DNA of 64,000 nucleotides from Flaccisagitta enflata (Eukaryota > Chaetognatha > Sagittoidea > Aphragmophora): contig OZ231127.1 of assembly GCA_965153355.1 (NCBI GenBank), forward strand, positions 22,816,001 to 22,880,000, in the 5' to 3' direction. Positions 25,411-36,589 of the stretch are shown here, one piece after another (position 1 is the stretch's first letter; every line of letters begins with the position of its first letter). The translations under genes and the position numbers were made by a program. Below the pieces are notes generated by a model, which had not been told where the DNA came from, ran no database searches, and saw nothing but the letters and a program-made list of their open reading frames with translations.

Positions 25411-26790
25411 GAGAAACCGGAAGTGACGCAAGGCGTCGTGGAGGAGGCGCCAAACAGCTCGTCAAGTCAATGCAGCGGCAACATTATTCCGACGTTTTCG
25501 AACAATTGGAATTGGGAAAAGTCTTTAAGCCAGAAAGCCGTCGTGACTTCATCATCAAAAACAAGGAGATGCGAAAGTTGAACCCTTTCATCGACGACGA
25601 CGGCATCCTTCGCGTCGGCAGCCGATTGGAGAATGCCGACATCGCTCATGACGCTAAATTTCCCTTTATCCTTCCGCCAAAAGACGAGAATGTGAAATCA
25701 TTAATTCGCCATTATCATCATAATGATTTTCACGTAGGTGCAAAGCATACATTGTGTAATTACGCCAATTTGTGTGGATTACAAAGGTCTTCAGGCTGTC
25801 AAGAGCGTCGTCAACACGTGTAGATGCCAGAAGAACTTTAAAAGAACGCAAATCAGCAAATAGCCAATCTTCCATCAAATCGCGTCAATCCCGCGCCTGT
25901 CTTTGCAGAGACTGGATTGGACGTCATGGGGCATTTCATTGTAAAAATGAACAGGCGTGCTGATCACAAGGTGTGGATCGCAGTGTTCACCTGTTTCGTG
26001 TCACGCGCCGTCCATGTGGAATTGCTCTTCAACATGTCAGCCAATGCGATGGTAAATGCAATCATCCGCTTTGCAGCAAGGCGCCCAGGAATCCGCCGGT
26101 TCACTTCAGACTGTGGAACGAATCTAGTTGCGCCAATAATATCCTCAAGAAGGAAATGGAAGCTTGGAACCGCTCGTCAACTCCCGAATTGCAGCGGCGC
26201 GACATCGGTGGGATTTCATCACGCCGAGAACACCCACTATGGAGGGTGTGGGAAGAGAATGTAAGCTCTCTTCAAGCGCCATCTTGCTTCCATCTCGACT
26301 GGCGCCATCCTCCACGTCGACGCCTTCAACACTGCTGTCGTGAGTTGAAGGAATTCTCAATCGCCGTCCTCTGACAGCGCTCAGCGATGATCCAAATGAC
26401 TCTGAGGCCCTCACACCGAATCATATCCTCAATCCATCAACATCCGGTCATGCCCCTCTGGATCTGGTGCAACAAGGCGTCAACTCTGACGCCGACTCCG
26501 CGAAGATTCAATGGAGGCGTCGCAATCGCGTGTGGATGCGTTTTGGAAATCGTGGAGGGTCGAATATTTGTCGCTTCTTCACGCTGGCAATGGTCGAGAT
26601 CCGAGAGAGACTTTGCGGTTGGCGGCATGGTCATCGTCATGGACGAAACGCTGCCTCGTCTGGTGGAGTTTAAGACGTGTCATGGGCGTGGTCATCAGCT
26701 CATGTCCGGAGGGCTCATGTTCGACGCCAAGATGGGAAGATCGTGACGAAAGACCGCACGAAGCTCGTGCGGCTGGAAGTGGACTCATAA
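25411..26790 (+). pseudogene. BEL/Pao integrase and C-terminal DUF5641-like region, right copy
   Basis: The H2C2 domain is read near 25470-25850 (RHYHHNDFHVGAKHTL). The catalytic core follows at 25905-26140, with GLDVMGHFIVKM and RRFTSDCGTNLVAP supplying the two Asp motifs of the D,D-35-E core. The tail (26387-26745) has LTPNH, a Phe-Trp-x-x-Trp motif and MVIVMDETLPR, matching DUF5641. Several frameshifts interrupt it. Unlike the left copy, the core between the first Asp and the helix is present. Confidence 0.88.
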
Positions 26791-27137
26791 AAAACGCTAA
26801 GTTTTGAGAGAGAGAGAAAAAGGCGCATGGGCCTGTCCATTAGTAACTATAGATATGAGTGATTGAAACTCTGACTTGTTATATTTACAAAGAGTTGTTA
26901 TTATTCATATTTGGTTCTGATTATCCATGCTTTCATCTTTCCTCTTGTCAATTATGTTGTCCATTTCCATTTACACATCAAAACACTGATTCATTCGCTC
27001 TGTCTATATGTACATATTATTGTGCCAAATCATTCTTACCATTATCAGTTCTCAAACGACATTTTCAAAGCTTCCGCTGACGCGTCATTCCATCTACGAA
27101 GTCAGTTTGCATCTTGAAGTCGCTCGTCGGAGTCAAG

Positions 27138-29247
27138 ATGTCCCGTCAGCAGCGTCTCGAGGCAGAAGCCGTGTCGACGTCGTACGGATCCTTGGATCTT
27201 CATCGGCTCTTCAGCGGCGGCTCTCTGAAGGATCTGCATCCACGGCGTCGTTGGGGCGGAGGAGGAGGCTGTCGCGTTGGCAGCCTTCAATGGCGACCTT
27301 CGTTCCGTCGTCGACGCAAAAATGGCGAATAAAAAGCGTCAACAAGATGATGCGTTGGTAAATCGTCAACAGCCATCCAACGCCGTTGATCCCGCGTCGC
27401 TTCCTCCATTGGTGGTCATCAAAGATGGAGGTTAGGCGGATCTCGATCAATCGACGGCCGTGGTTTATCCATCACTTCGCGACGGCGTCATCATCATCGG
27501 ATTTGCCCCCATCGCCTCGCCAATTTTGCCTTGATTTCGGTCGCCCAGCGTCTCGTCATCGAGCGTCTGCAGCTGCAAGTCAATGCAAAGGCGAAGAAGA
27601 GAGAGAGACTGGTCAATGATGGAGCAAGAGCGGAGGAGGAGGGGATGGAGACAGAGGAGGAGGTGTTGGTGAATGGGGAGGCGGTGGAGAAAGACATTGA
27701 CCCGGAAGTGGACACTGCGACGCCGGAAGAGAAGCACCAACGGATGCAGGCGCGTTGGTGGTATCGTATCATCAGTCCGGACGTCGGAGTATCTCTCCTC
27801 TTCAAAGAGTTTGAAAAACTGTCAGTATGCTGCAACAAACAAACTCTCATGCGCTCATCGGCTAATCAAACAGAGCTTGGCTCGGAGACTCTGGAGCGCA
27901 AAATCCAAAGTAACAAAAGAGGGAGCATGATAAGGAGGTTCGTCGCATGGTCCAGGCGTGAAAAGAGGAAGAATGCGGCTCGAAGCCTCCTGATGCAACT
28001 GCAACTTCATCTGCAGCAACTTCCGTCGACGCTTCCGCAACTCCACCAGCGGTATTTGTGCTCGACGCAGCCAGCCTACATCAGCGGCAATTCACTCTAC
28101 AGCATCAGGAAGTCATCAATCGCCTGGATTGGTTCATCCCCCAAATCAGCAGCAACAGGGTCCTCGTGACGTCACTCCTCACAACATTCGAAGAGGTCAC
28201 GTAGGGAAAAGACTCTACAAAAGCGCAATGTGCCGAGTCAACAAAAAGGGCCAGATTCCAAAAGCAAAGGCCCTCTTCAAGCGCCTCCAAGCGCGCCCCC
28301 TGCAGCAGCAACGCCCAAAGGCCAAGGAGAAGCTTCAAGCGGTTCGTCGACGGCAACGTTGGCAGCAACCCAGAAGCTGAATCAGGCGCCTGGGGCAGCG
28401 GCAGCAAAAGGGAAGAAGACCAAGAGAGCTGGAAAAAAGCACAAAGCAGCAACCAAGGGAGGTTCTACTTGCGGTGCTTCGGCGTCCGCTGTTCAACTTC
28501 AAGTCTCTGGTCAGCAGACGGGAGCGTCTTCCTTTCACTCGCAGCCGTCAAAAGCAGCGGTAGGAAGCGAACTAGTTGGCGGTGCTTCAGCATCTGTTAA
28601 AGCTGGTGTAGCGCCTCGTCAGCAAACCGAGTCTGCCCAAGGTCTGCAGCAAGTGCAAAACCCACCTACCCCGTCGGATCCAGCCTTTGACCCTGCGCAT
28701 GGACACCACATCGCCGAGTCATTGCTACGAGAAGCCTCTTCCACTGACCTCAAATGCTCCATTGGGTGTGGTGAAGAATTTAGCATCAAGGCTTCCAAAA
28801 GACTTCTTCGCGTCGCTCAATCCGCGTCAACGAGTTGAAGCGGCTCGTCAAGTCTTAGACGAGAGGATTCGTCGCAACATCCAAAAGGAGAGAGACGATG
28901 CTCGTCAAGCAGCAATGGCTGCGGACAATGAGGTGGTCAAAGGCAATAAGCGAGTCGTGGAACTGGAGAAGCAGCTTGAAAAAGAGAAGCAGGCCTGTGC
29001 GATGAAGGCTAAGAAGAAAGAGGAAGCCGTGGAACGCGCAAAGGCGGCTATGTCCGTCGACTTCAAAACAGCGTCCGCTGTGCGTCCTAAATTTCGACTG
29101 GCGCCGAATTGCGATGCAGCATCTCTACCTCCAGCGTCTTCTCCTGTAGAAAAAGTCGGTCAGCAGATCCTTTCGCAAAAAGACGCTCCCAAGCCTGGAA
29201 ATAAGAAAAATCGAACCAGGCCTTGGAAAAATCAGACCGCCAGTTAA
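27138..29247 (+). pseudogene. Extra ORF (ORF3) between integrase and 3' LTR
   Basis: The start ATG (27138, MSRQQ) is conserved in the left copy, as is an acceptor-like CCATTATCAG ending at 27048. The reading frame is broken, with pieces at 27138-27332, 27531-28169, 28230-28838 and 28687-29247. The product is rich in Ala, Gln, Lys and Glu. Its last part (from about 28840) is a strong coiled coil (RIRRNIQKERDDARQAAMAA, then a Lys/Glu-rich helix). No signal peptide, membrane helix or known domain was recognised, so there is no evidence that it is an envelope gene. Confidence 0.6.
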
Positions 29248-30293
29248 ACACTGATTGGTGCCACGCCCAGTTGCTGTTCAATTTAACTACCAATTTGCAA
29301 CATGGCGTGGAGAGCGCCGCCATTCGCTGAGGATCGTATTCCACCATCACATCCTCATCCCATCGATGGACAGAGCGCCAAGTCGGGGGCGCTACCCGGG
29401 CGTGGGAATGACGTCCGCCCCGGGGCCTGGCGAAAAACGCCCGCGTAAGTATCATGGTTTGGGAAGGGTTGAGGTTGAGTTTTTGTGGTAAATTTGAATC
29501 TGTGTACGATAAGAACTTTACTAATCAATCTGCCCCCATTCTTTCTCTTTCTTTTTCTTCCCTTCGGGGAGGATACATTCTCAGACGGCTGCACCACCTG
29601 CGCCTTTCGTGCGGTCGCCGTTGACATCATTCATCGCCTTTCGCCACGGAGTTGACGAGGTGTTGGAGCTTCTGGAATGACCCGCTCGTCTCTGTAATGG
29701 AGAAGGCGCAGGTGATGTGGTCGTTCCATGATGCTTGCTATTTTTTTTTTTACCTTACAGATTCGTTTTTATGTATAGTTAGTAACTTATTTATTTTGTC
29801 TTGTTTTGTTTGGTTCCTTGGAACATGTACATTTTTGTTGTGTTTGTTTTAGACATGGTCTTTTTAGTCATTATTACGAATACTTTCGTATGACATGTTT
29901 TAGTAGTATGCCCCCACTTATTATTTTCCACTCTCAAGTCAAATCCCAGGCTTGGTGCTCCAAAACCGTTCCCTTTCCCCCCTTCCCTTAACTTTTGCAG
30001 ACGGCGCCTCCACCTCCTCGTCGCCGCCTCGTCTCCATCCGCGTCATCGTTGATCGTTGAAAATTTGCTGGTGGTGGATCCTTTCCGGACGGGAATCATC
30101 ATTCGTGCAGTCGTCGATCTGTTGATAGTTTGGGTGGGGATATAAGAGGCGGTGGACGGGGGGGAGGGGCGGGGGCGGTGTCTCTGTAAATTTTTTTTAA
30201 GGAAGGTAGTATCGGTTTTTTAGTAGGGTTTCCCCGACCGGAAACTAGATGTCGGATTTTTGAAATTTGTGAAATTCCAAAAATGGGGCAGAA
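29248..30293 (+). other. Untranslated region before the 3' LTR, with polypurine tract
   Basis: About 1 kb without a supported frame; partly shared with the left copy (11577-12175). Acceptor-like TTTTTTTTACCTTACAG (near 29758) and TTAACTTTTGCAG (near 30000) occur. The polypurine tract AAAAATGGGGCAGAA (30279-30293) abuts the LTR start and would prime plus-strand DNA synthesis. Confidence 0.7.
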
Positions 30294-31202
30294 TGTTAGA
30301 AATGTATGTCCGTCCGTCTATTAGGTATGTGTGCTTTTGTTTCTTTTGCGTGCCTTTGGCTTTTTCTCTTTTCTTATTATTCAATGCCGGTGTCTTTTGT
30401 TTCTCGCCATTTTTTATAATGAACGCTAGATGGGTAACCATATGGTTGCGCCTTGTATTTTGTGCCATTTGTTTTTACTACGTAGACAGACATACGTAAC
30501 TCGTCTTCGTGTCATCCAATTTTGGATTGATTGCTTTTATTTATTTACGGCATTGCTTCCTAGAGTGATTGATTGATTTTTCGTGATCGATTGAATGTGC
30601 CCTTGGAATTCGCTAATTTCAATAATCTCTCATCTTTTTATTGCAGATAAACTTATGAACGGACAATTAACGTTAGTTTGACATCGACAGACTGTGGGTT
30701 GAAACCAACGAAAGTGGGCCTAAAAGTAAGTTTTATAGACGCGTCGTTGCTTTTATTAACGTTGTTTTTATCTTGTCTTCCGGTCTGTTATTCTTGTCTT
30801 TTGCATTTTTGCATTTTTATCGCCGGATTTTAGTATGGTTTTTATCGCTTGCCCGATCAGCTTACTATGGGGATGATATGGATGAATTTAATGGGATAGG
30901 CCGGGGCAGGGGCAGGTATTATCAGGTGGCATGGGCTCTGAAGAAGATGAACATGTTGTCATGTGCTGTTTCTGTCCTTTATTGTGTCCTGTCTCGATTT
31001 CATGTTATCTTTTGCGTTTGCTGATCACCATTAACGCCCACTTTCCCTTTCATTTTTCCCCCTCTCTTCAGTTGTTGAAATTTTTATGGAATAAACGAGA
31101 CGATCGCCTTCCTATTTTCCAATCGGCCAACTTTCTTTCACCACAAGTCGTCAGTCAGATAGACGCTCATAGACAGTGCCAGTTGAAACTCGTGGGCGTA
31201 AT
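30294..31202 (+). repeat. 3' LTR of right BEL/Pao copy
   Basis: 909 bp, starting TGTTAGAAATGTATG right after the polypurine tract and ending near GTGGGCGTAAT. It matches 18460-19369 in reverse orientation over its full length. A GTAAGT donor sequence lies at 30726-30731. Confidence 0.9.
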
Positions 31203-32155
31203 CATAAAAGGTGCAATTTCCTTGAAAGAGTTTTATGCTGAGTTTTTCCTCTTTTTATTCAACACTGGGCCCTAATTGAATATGAGTTTTTAAAAAATCC
31301 CCGATGGTAGTGACCTATCAAAGTGTATTATAAAGCCTAATATTGATGTTGATTCTCAAAAAAAAAAAGCATTTTTCTCGAAGATTTTTGAAAAAACTAC
31401 CGGTAAAACTTCAAATTTAAAATTCTCATTTTCATTTCTTATCTTTAATTTTTCAATTTTTCCATTAAAGGAGATCAGAGGTGTATATAATTGAGCGGCT
31501 ATTGATTTTATTCCCCCCTGCCTTTGATTTTCTTCCCCCGTGATGCATCGCGTCGGGTAATGAAATGTATGATTTTCTTCCCCACAAGCAATGAAACAGT
31601 ATGTGTAGGTTTAAATAGTGTTAAAATGTGTGATAGTAATCAAATCTTACCTTTTGGTACTACAAAAAGTGTTAAATCTTCAAAACATTTCTTTTTTCTT
31701 TTTTTCAAGCTTTTGATTTTCTTCCCTATCTCCAAACCCTTTGATTTTATTCCCCGCCTCCCACGGGGGGGGGGGGGGAATACTTAACTTTATACACGCC
31801 GGAAGGAGATAGTGCGACTTATCAATTGGAAATTTAACAGGAATATGAATATTGAAATTTTAAGAAAAAATGCATTATCGGGAAAAAAGTCGAAGTCAGT
31901 CTTCGACTTTTTGACATATTCGAGAGAAACAGGGTTTTCATTTTCTTATGAGAAAGTTGGGGATCTCCACCGACCGAATGAGCCCTGCAATGAAATTGAT
32001 AGGGTAAGTAAATTTGATAATTCTCTTTCATTTGGCACCAAGCAGAATGCTTTACAACAAATATTTTTTGCGCTATGATTTTTCAAAGATTTATTTATGA
32101 AATCTTTTTATGTTTTTTATGATTTTGTGTAGGATCAATAAAAGAGTGTGCCTAT
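31203..32155. other. AT-rich interval with no gene seen
   Basis: AT-rich sequence with several TTTTCTTCCCC motifs (31520-31760) and a G-run at 31767-31780. No exon signals or domain were seen. Confidence 0.6.
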
Positions 32156-32560
32156 GTTTACTTGAGCATGCAAATACAAAAAAACATGTTTATGAGCACA
32201 GCTGCTCATCTGTGAGGGCGTTTTTGAGCATTTTTGCTCACTTAGCTCAGTCTATTCTTTCTGATTTCAAATATGATAAATAAATAAATATTTTCATACT
32301 TGATTAAGCAAGCAAATAAAAAAGACATGTCAGTGAGTAGAGCTACTCATCTGTGAGGGCGTTTTTAAGTATTCTAGCTCATTTAGCACATTTAGCTTGC
32401 TTTTTTTCTCGGATTTTAAATAGGATAAATGAATTAATGTTTTGATTTAAGCACGCAAATACAAAAAAGCATGTGATTGAGCAAAGTTGGTTGTCTGGTT
32501 GAATATTTTAAAATGTTTTAGCTCATCTAGCTCATTTGGCTCGGTTCTATTTTTCTTTGA
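32156..32560. repeat. Three diverged ~145-bp tandem repeats
   Basis: Units starting near 32160, 32302 and 32445 share GCAAATA(C)AAAAAA, CATG, a GAGCA...GCTCATCTGTGAGGG block in the first two units, repeated AGCTCA(T/C)TTAGC motifs, and a TTTCTTTGATTTT-like end. Confidence 0.75.
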
Positions 32561-32719
32561 TTTTCAGTGCAATCAATACATTGCTTTCGACTTGATCTAA
32601 CAAATAAAACAATTTCAGTGACTGAAGATAAAAGCATGGTGAAAAGTGACCAATATTTACGACTTTTTTCTCACGGCGACAGCCGCCATTACTGGTAAAG
32701 ATTTATATGAAAAAAAAAT

Positions 32720-32832
<113 letters not shown>

Positions 32833-32948
32833 AAAAAAAACTCCCGGCTCAAAAATAAACCTTTCATAGGCTTCTTCCATCGGGGAGTTTGTGAAACACA
32901 CAAAAAAGGTTTAAACCTCAAGCGTAAAAGTGCTATACTTTCTTATAA

Positions 32949-33335
32949 CGCTAACCCTAACCCTAACCCTAACCCGCGACGCTCATGAGCGGGTGCATGT
33001 CGCTCACTTACTGAAACATTAACCCTAACCTCCAAACCCTAACCCTAACCTCCAAACCCTAACCCTAACCTTATTTGACTTCACTTTGGAGGTATATGGG
33101 TTAGGGTTAGGGTTAGGGTTAGGGTTTGACTTCTGTTTTGAGGTATATGTTGCAGGTTAGGGTTAGGGTTAGGGTTAAACTTCACTTTAGAGGTTTATGT
33201 TGCGGGTTAGGGTTAGGGTTAAGGTTAGGGTCAGACTTCAATTTGGAGGTATATGTTGCGGGTTAGGGTTAGGGTTGAGGGTTAGGGTTGGAGCGGAGAG
33301 GTTAGGGTTATGGTTTGGGTTAACCCTAACCCGTT
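32949..33335. repeat. Interstitial telomeric (TTAGGG)n composite array
   Basis: CCCTAA blocks at 32949-33071 switch to TTAGGG orientation from 33102 to about 33335. The TTAGGG half is a higher-order array: short telomeric runs alternate with a 25-30-bp spacer like GACTTCACTTTGGAGGTATA plus TGTTGC. Spacers lie near 33076, 33126, 33179 and 33235, giving a period of about 50-60 bp. Confidence 0.92.
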
Positions 33336-33398
33336 TAGGTGAGTGAATGGGCCCTCTGTATAAAAAATATTAGCATTATCTACTCCCCATTTTACTAG

Positions 33399-34304
33399 AC
33401 AAGCACACAGCAAAAGGCGTCTAATGAGAGCAAATACAAAATTAAGGAAAAAATCGAAAAACATCGCAAGTCTCGACGGGCGGACAAACGTGGGATGGGA
33501 CTAGCCGATGTCACACCGGAAGAGGACGACGAAGAATTGAGATCCGTCGACCAGGAGTATTTCCCGAGGCCACTCTTCTGTCAAAAGACGGCCAAATTTC
33601 AAACATTCCAAGAAATTCGAATTTACGGCGGCGACATTGGAAGCGGCGATCAAGGAAGCGGCGATCAGGGAAGCGGCGATCAGGGAAGCAGCGATCAGAA
33701 TGGCGGAAGTGGTTGGATTGGCGATGGGAAAGGCAGAAGCAACGACTTAAGCAGGGATAGGCACAGAGACCCATTCAGAAACAGTGGGGATGTGGAAGTT
33801 AAAGGAAAGAGAAGCGGCAACAAACTTAGTGACAGAATTAGGAATGGCGACCAAGGAAGAGAAGGCGTAGGTGGTAGAAATCGCCGCAAAAGAAGGATAA
33901 TAAGGAGGGAAGCAAAACGAAGACTGAAAGTGCTTTATAAAAGAGCGACAAACAGAAAGGAACCGGCTTTTGAGGAAGAAATAACAGTTTTCTTCAATAA
34001 AACCAACACCATCAACAACACAACGACGGACAAACAAGTGGACCCATCCGTGTATCCGACTTTGCTGCGTCGAAACCGCGTTGAAGGGCGAGGAATTGAC
34101 GCCTACACGAAACTCTGTCTTCGCGTAAAGGACGCCAGACCAACGTGGAGAATCGAGTGGGGCAAATCACAACTGCCAGTTTACATCTATTTTCAAATCG
34201 GACAAAAATTGGCTATGGTCAGGAAAAAAATTGATTGGAGTGTTGTTGTTGCATGTTGTTATGATACAGTTTTTTTTCGTATTTGTTTTTTTTCCTGCTT
34301 TTAG
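33399..34304 (+). CDS. Unidentified exon with basic segments and GSGDQ repeats
   Basis: The frame is open from an acceptor-like CCCCATTTTACTAG (ending 33398) through an ATG at 33495 to a stop at 34304. Upstream of that ATG the frame still reads like protein (KIEKHRKSRRADKRGMGLAD), which suggests an internal exon. Features in order are an acidic stretch (PEEDDEELRSVDQEYF), four GSGDQ-like pentapeptides from a 15-bp repeat (33640-33690), a Lys/Arg-rich region (RNRRKRRIIRREAKRRLKVL), then a mixed domain-like stretch (VYPTLLRRNRVEGRGIDAY). Its true 3' end is uncertain; the last 25 residues are hydrophobic and may be intron read-through. It is on the same strand as the DEG/ENaC exons 14 kb downstream, but a link is not shown. 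Confidence 0.45.
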   Translation, partial: TSTQQKASNESKYKIKEKIEKHRKSRRADKRGMGLADVTPEEDDEELRSVDQEYFPRPLFCQKTAKFQTFQEIRIYGGDIGSGDQGSGDQGSGDQGSSDQNGGSGWIGDGKGRSNDLSRDRHRDPFRNSGDVEVKGKRSGNKLSDRIRNGDQGREGVGGRNRRKRRIIRREAKRRLKVLYKRATNRKEPAFEEEITVFFNKTNTINNTTTDKQVDPSVYPTLLRRNRVEGRGIDAYTKLCLRVKDARPTWRIEWGKSQLPVYIYFQIGQKLAMVRKKIDWSVVVACCYDTVFFRICFFSCF

Positions 34305-34375
34305 TGACGTTTCTTTTTCTTATTCTTCAGCATAAGTAACACGAGAGCCCCCATTGATTTTTTCTGTTTTAGTGT

Positions 34376-34487
34376 CGTTTCTTTTTCTTTTTCTTTTTCT
34401 TTTTCTCTTTCTTTTTCTTTTTCTTTTTTTTTTCTTCTTCTTCTTTTTCTTTTTCTTTTTCTTTTTTTTTCTTTTTCTTCTTCTTCA
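34376..34487. repeat. (TTTTTC)n array
   Basis: Imperfect pyrimidine hexamer array of about 110 bp. Confidence 0.93.
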
Positions 34488-34494
34488 ATATGAG

Positions 34495-34820
34495 TGACCA
34501 CGGCATCCAGGAACAAACTCTGGGTCGAAAAAAATTGTCAAGACTACTGACCCGGTGGAATGTCTTTACTTATGCATTAGCTACATATTCAGCGCAAAAA
34601 CAAAAAAATCGGCTTAGAAATATAGCGTTTATAGCCTAAAAATGCACATTTTCCATGATCCAATCTCACCACTGCGACCTCAAACCGTATTTAGCGCCCT
34701 TACCTGGGTCAGAAGTGAAATTATTGGATGGGAGTAGGTGGATGAAGAACCCCAGGTGTGCTGTTGCCCCTGCCAAGGCCAATGAAACTAAAACCAGCCA
34801 AGAAATAGCTGAGAAATGGT
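34495..34820 (+). repeat. Outer arm, left, of a ~14-kb inverted repeat
   Basis: ACGGCATCCAGGAACAAACT followed by CTGGGTC, then TTGTCAAGACTACTGACCCG, recurs inverted at 48300-48640 together with the following 250 bp (GTTTGAGGCC..., GGTGGGATTGG-like blocks). Identity is roughly 75-85% by eye. Confidence 0.7.
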
Positions 34821-35159
34821 CAAAAATGGCCCAAAATGACGCTAATCATCTGAAATAATGAACCTCACTCTTGTAATTGTTTTATTTACCTTTGATTGAT
34901 TTCTTTTCCTGCTTTGGCTGGTCAAAATATTTGTCTGAATGGGTTATCCAATAAGGATTCCAGTAAAGTATTTTTTTCTCTTTTCAGCCAAAGGAGTGAC
35001 AGACTTTTCTAGTTTTCAATCAATAAAAAAATGATCTTGAAAAAAAATTCGAATCTGGCTAAGACTAAGACAATATAAGCTTCACCTAAGCAACGAGTGT
35101 TCTGAGAATTCTCCTATGAAATGACCAAAATTCAAACAAGTCATCCAAGGATTGCACAC

Positions 35160-35585
35160 GGTCAGCGATATCCAATGCCCTGCTTGGAATGATAGCTGCA
35201 GAAGTGGAGTGAGAGCAGGGCAGCGGCCCCAAAGGGCCGATGTCCTGTAGGACACAGGGGTGAATTTCCATATGTCCTGAAAGAGCATATTTGAGGCCTT
35301 TGGAGCAATTTTCCATGATATTCAATGGGAGTTTTGCATTTTTTCAATTTCTCATCAATTTGCCATGTTATTCAATGGGAATTTCACATTTTTTTTTCAT
35401 TTTTCATCAATTTCCAATGTTATTCAATGGGAAGTTTGCATTTTATCAATTTTCCATGTTATTCAATGGGAATTTGAGGCGTGAAAACCTTCGGGGGGGG
35501 GGACGTACGGACAGACAGATGTACGTAATGGTTCACCCCTGTGTCCTACAGGACATCGGCCCTTTGGGGCCGCTGCCCAAAAAGG
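35160..35585. mobile_element. Family B element, copy 1
   Basis: The left end GGGCAGCGGCCCCAAAGGGC...ATGTCCTGTAGGACACAGGG (35218-35258) and the right end (35536-35580) are inverted repeats of about 50 bp. Each contains a GC-rich hairpin and a palindromic TCCTGTAGGA. The interior is a minisatellite of about 60 bp built on TTATTCAATGGGAATTT (35310-35475), followed by a short GGACAGACAG tract. Confidence 0.8.
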
Positions 35586-35660
35586 TAGTGATTGTTTGCT
35601 GAAGGTTAGAATCGAATAACCATGCTTCGAATTTTGTAATTTTTCACACACATTATGTGT

Positions 35661-36285
35661 AATAGTCGCAAAAGCGTTAGATGGTCAGCGGTACCCGTTG
35701 CCCCTATATGAGTGTATGTGGGTGTGAGGTGGCGAGTGGGGCAGAGGCCCCAAAGGGGCCGATGACCTATGCGGATTTTATTTGAGCCCGGAGGCTGGGA
35801 TTTGAGTATGATTGCTTGGATTTGAGCCTGGAGGCTGGGATTTGAGCCTGGAGGCTGGGATTTGAGCCTCAAGGCTGGAATTTGAACTTCAAGGCTGGGA
35901 TTTGAGCTTTATGGCTGGAATTCGAGCCTCGATGCTGGGATTTAAGCCTCAAGGCTCGGGTTTGAGCCTCAAGGCTGGGATTTGAGCCTCAAGGCTGGGA
36001 TTTGAGTCTGAAGGCTGGGATTTGAGTCTGAAGGCTGGGATTTGAGCCTCTAGGCTCGGATTTGAGCCTTGAGACTGGGATTTGAGCCTCGAGGTTGGGA
36101 TTTGAGCCTTGAGGCTAGGATTTGAGCCTTGAGGCTGGGATTTCAGCCTCGAGGCTGGGATTTGATCCTCGAGGCTGGGATTTGGGCCTTGAGGGGGGGG
36201 GGTGCAAAGAAGGAGAAGGAGGAGGAATGTCTCCATGTGTGAAAGCATAGGTCATCGACCCCTTTGGGGCTGCTGCCCAAAAAGC
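35661..36285. mobile_element. Family B element, copy 2
   Basis: Begins TAGTCGCAAAAGCGTTAGAT and GGTCAGCGGTACCCGTTGCC, has the end hairpin GGGGCAGAGGCCCC...GGGGCC, then about 22 units of a 19-20-bp minisatellite (GGCTGGGATTTGAGCCTCGA, 35765-36195). It closes with the inverted end AGCATAGGTCATCGACCCCT...GGGGCTGCTGCCCAAAAAG. Non-coding. Confidence 0.82.
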
Positions 36286-36589
36286 GCAGTAATGATAGTT
36301 GAGAGCTCAGATAGGGTGTGTGGGTTAGATAAAATATAAAAAAAATAGGTTGAAGGGACTAAGAATTAGTGTCTGCTAACTGTTATTGGTGGAATTCCGT
36401 AAAAAGCGGCTCCGTTGGACCGGGGTTCAACTGTATTGTTCCCTTGTTGTACTTTACCTATTCAATATTCATCTTTGATTATAATTCCACTGTCACAAAT
36501 GCTTTACAAAATCGTAATCCTTTTATGGTCTGTGCTCTACCCAAGGCTGCTCCAAGTAGTCCTGGCTGCTAAAGGAATAAAAATAAAGT

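Larger units (their letters stand above)
19370..31202 (+). mobile_element. BEL/Pao LTR retrotransposon, right copy (5'-truncated)
   Basis: On the plus strand the order is gag (from an internal point), protease, RT, RNase H, integrase, an extra ORF (ORF3), about 1 kb of untranslated sequence, a polypurine tract and a complete 3' LTR. The 5' LTR and gag N-terminus are missing: the sequence changes from the outer edge of the left copy's LTR to internal gag at 19370. Several stops and frameshifts interrupt gag, protease and pol, so it is not active, but it carries almost the full enzyme set of a BEL/Pao element. Confidence 0.9.

Noticed and set aside
27138-29247. Retroviral envelope gene
   Set aside because: The position fits, but there is no signal peptide, cleavage site or membrane helix; the product is hydrophilic with a coiled coil.
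32949-33335. True chromosome end
   Set aside because: The telomeric repeats are short, change strand and are followed by 30 kb of sequence with genes.
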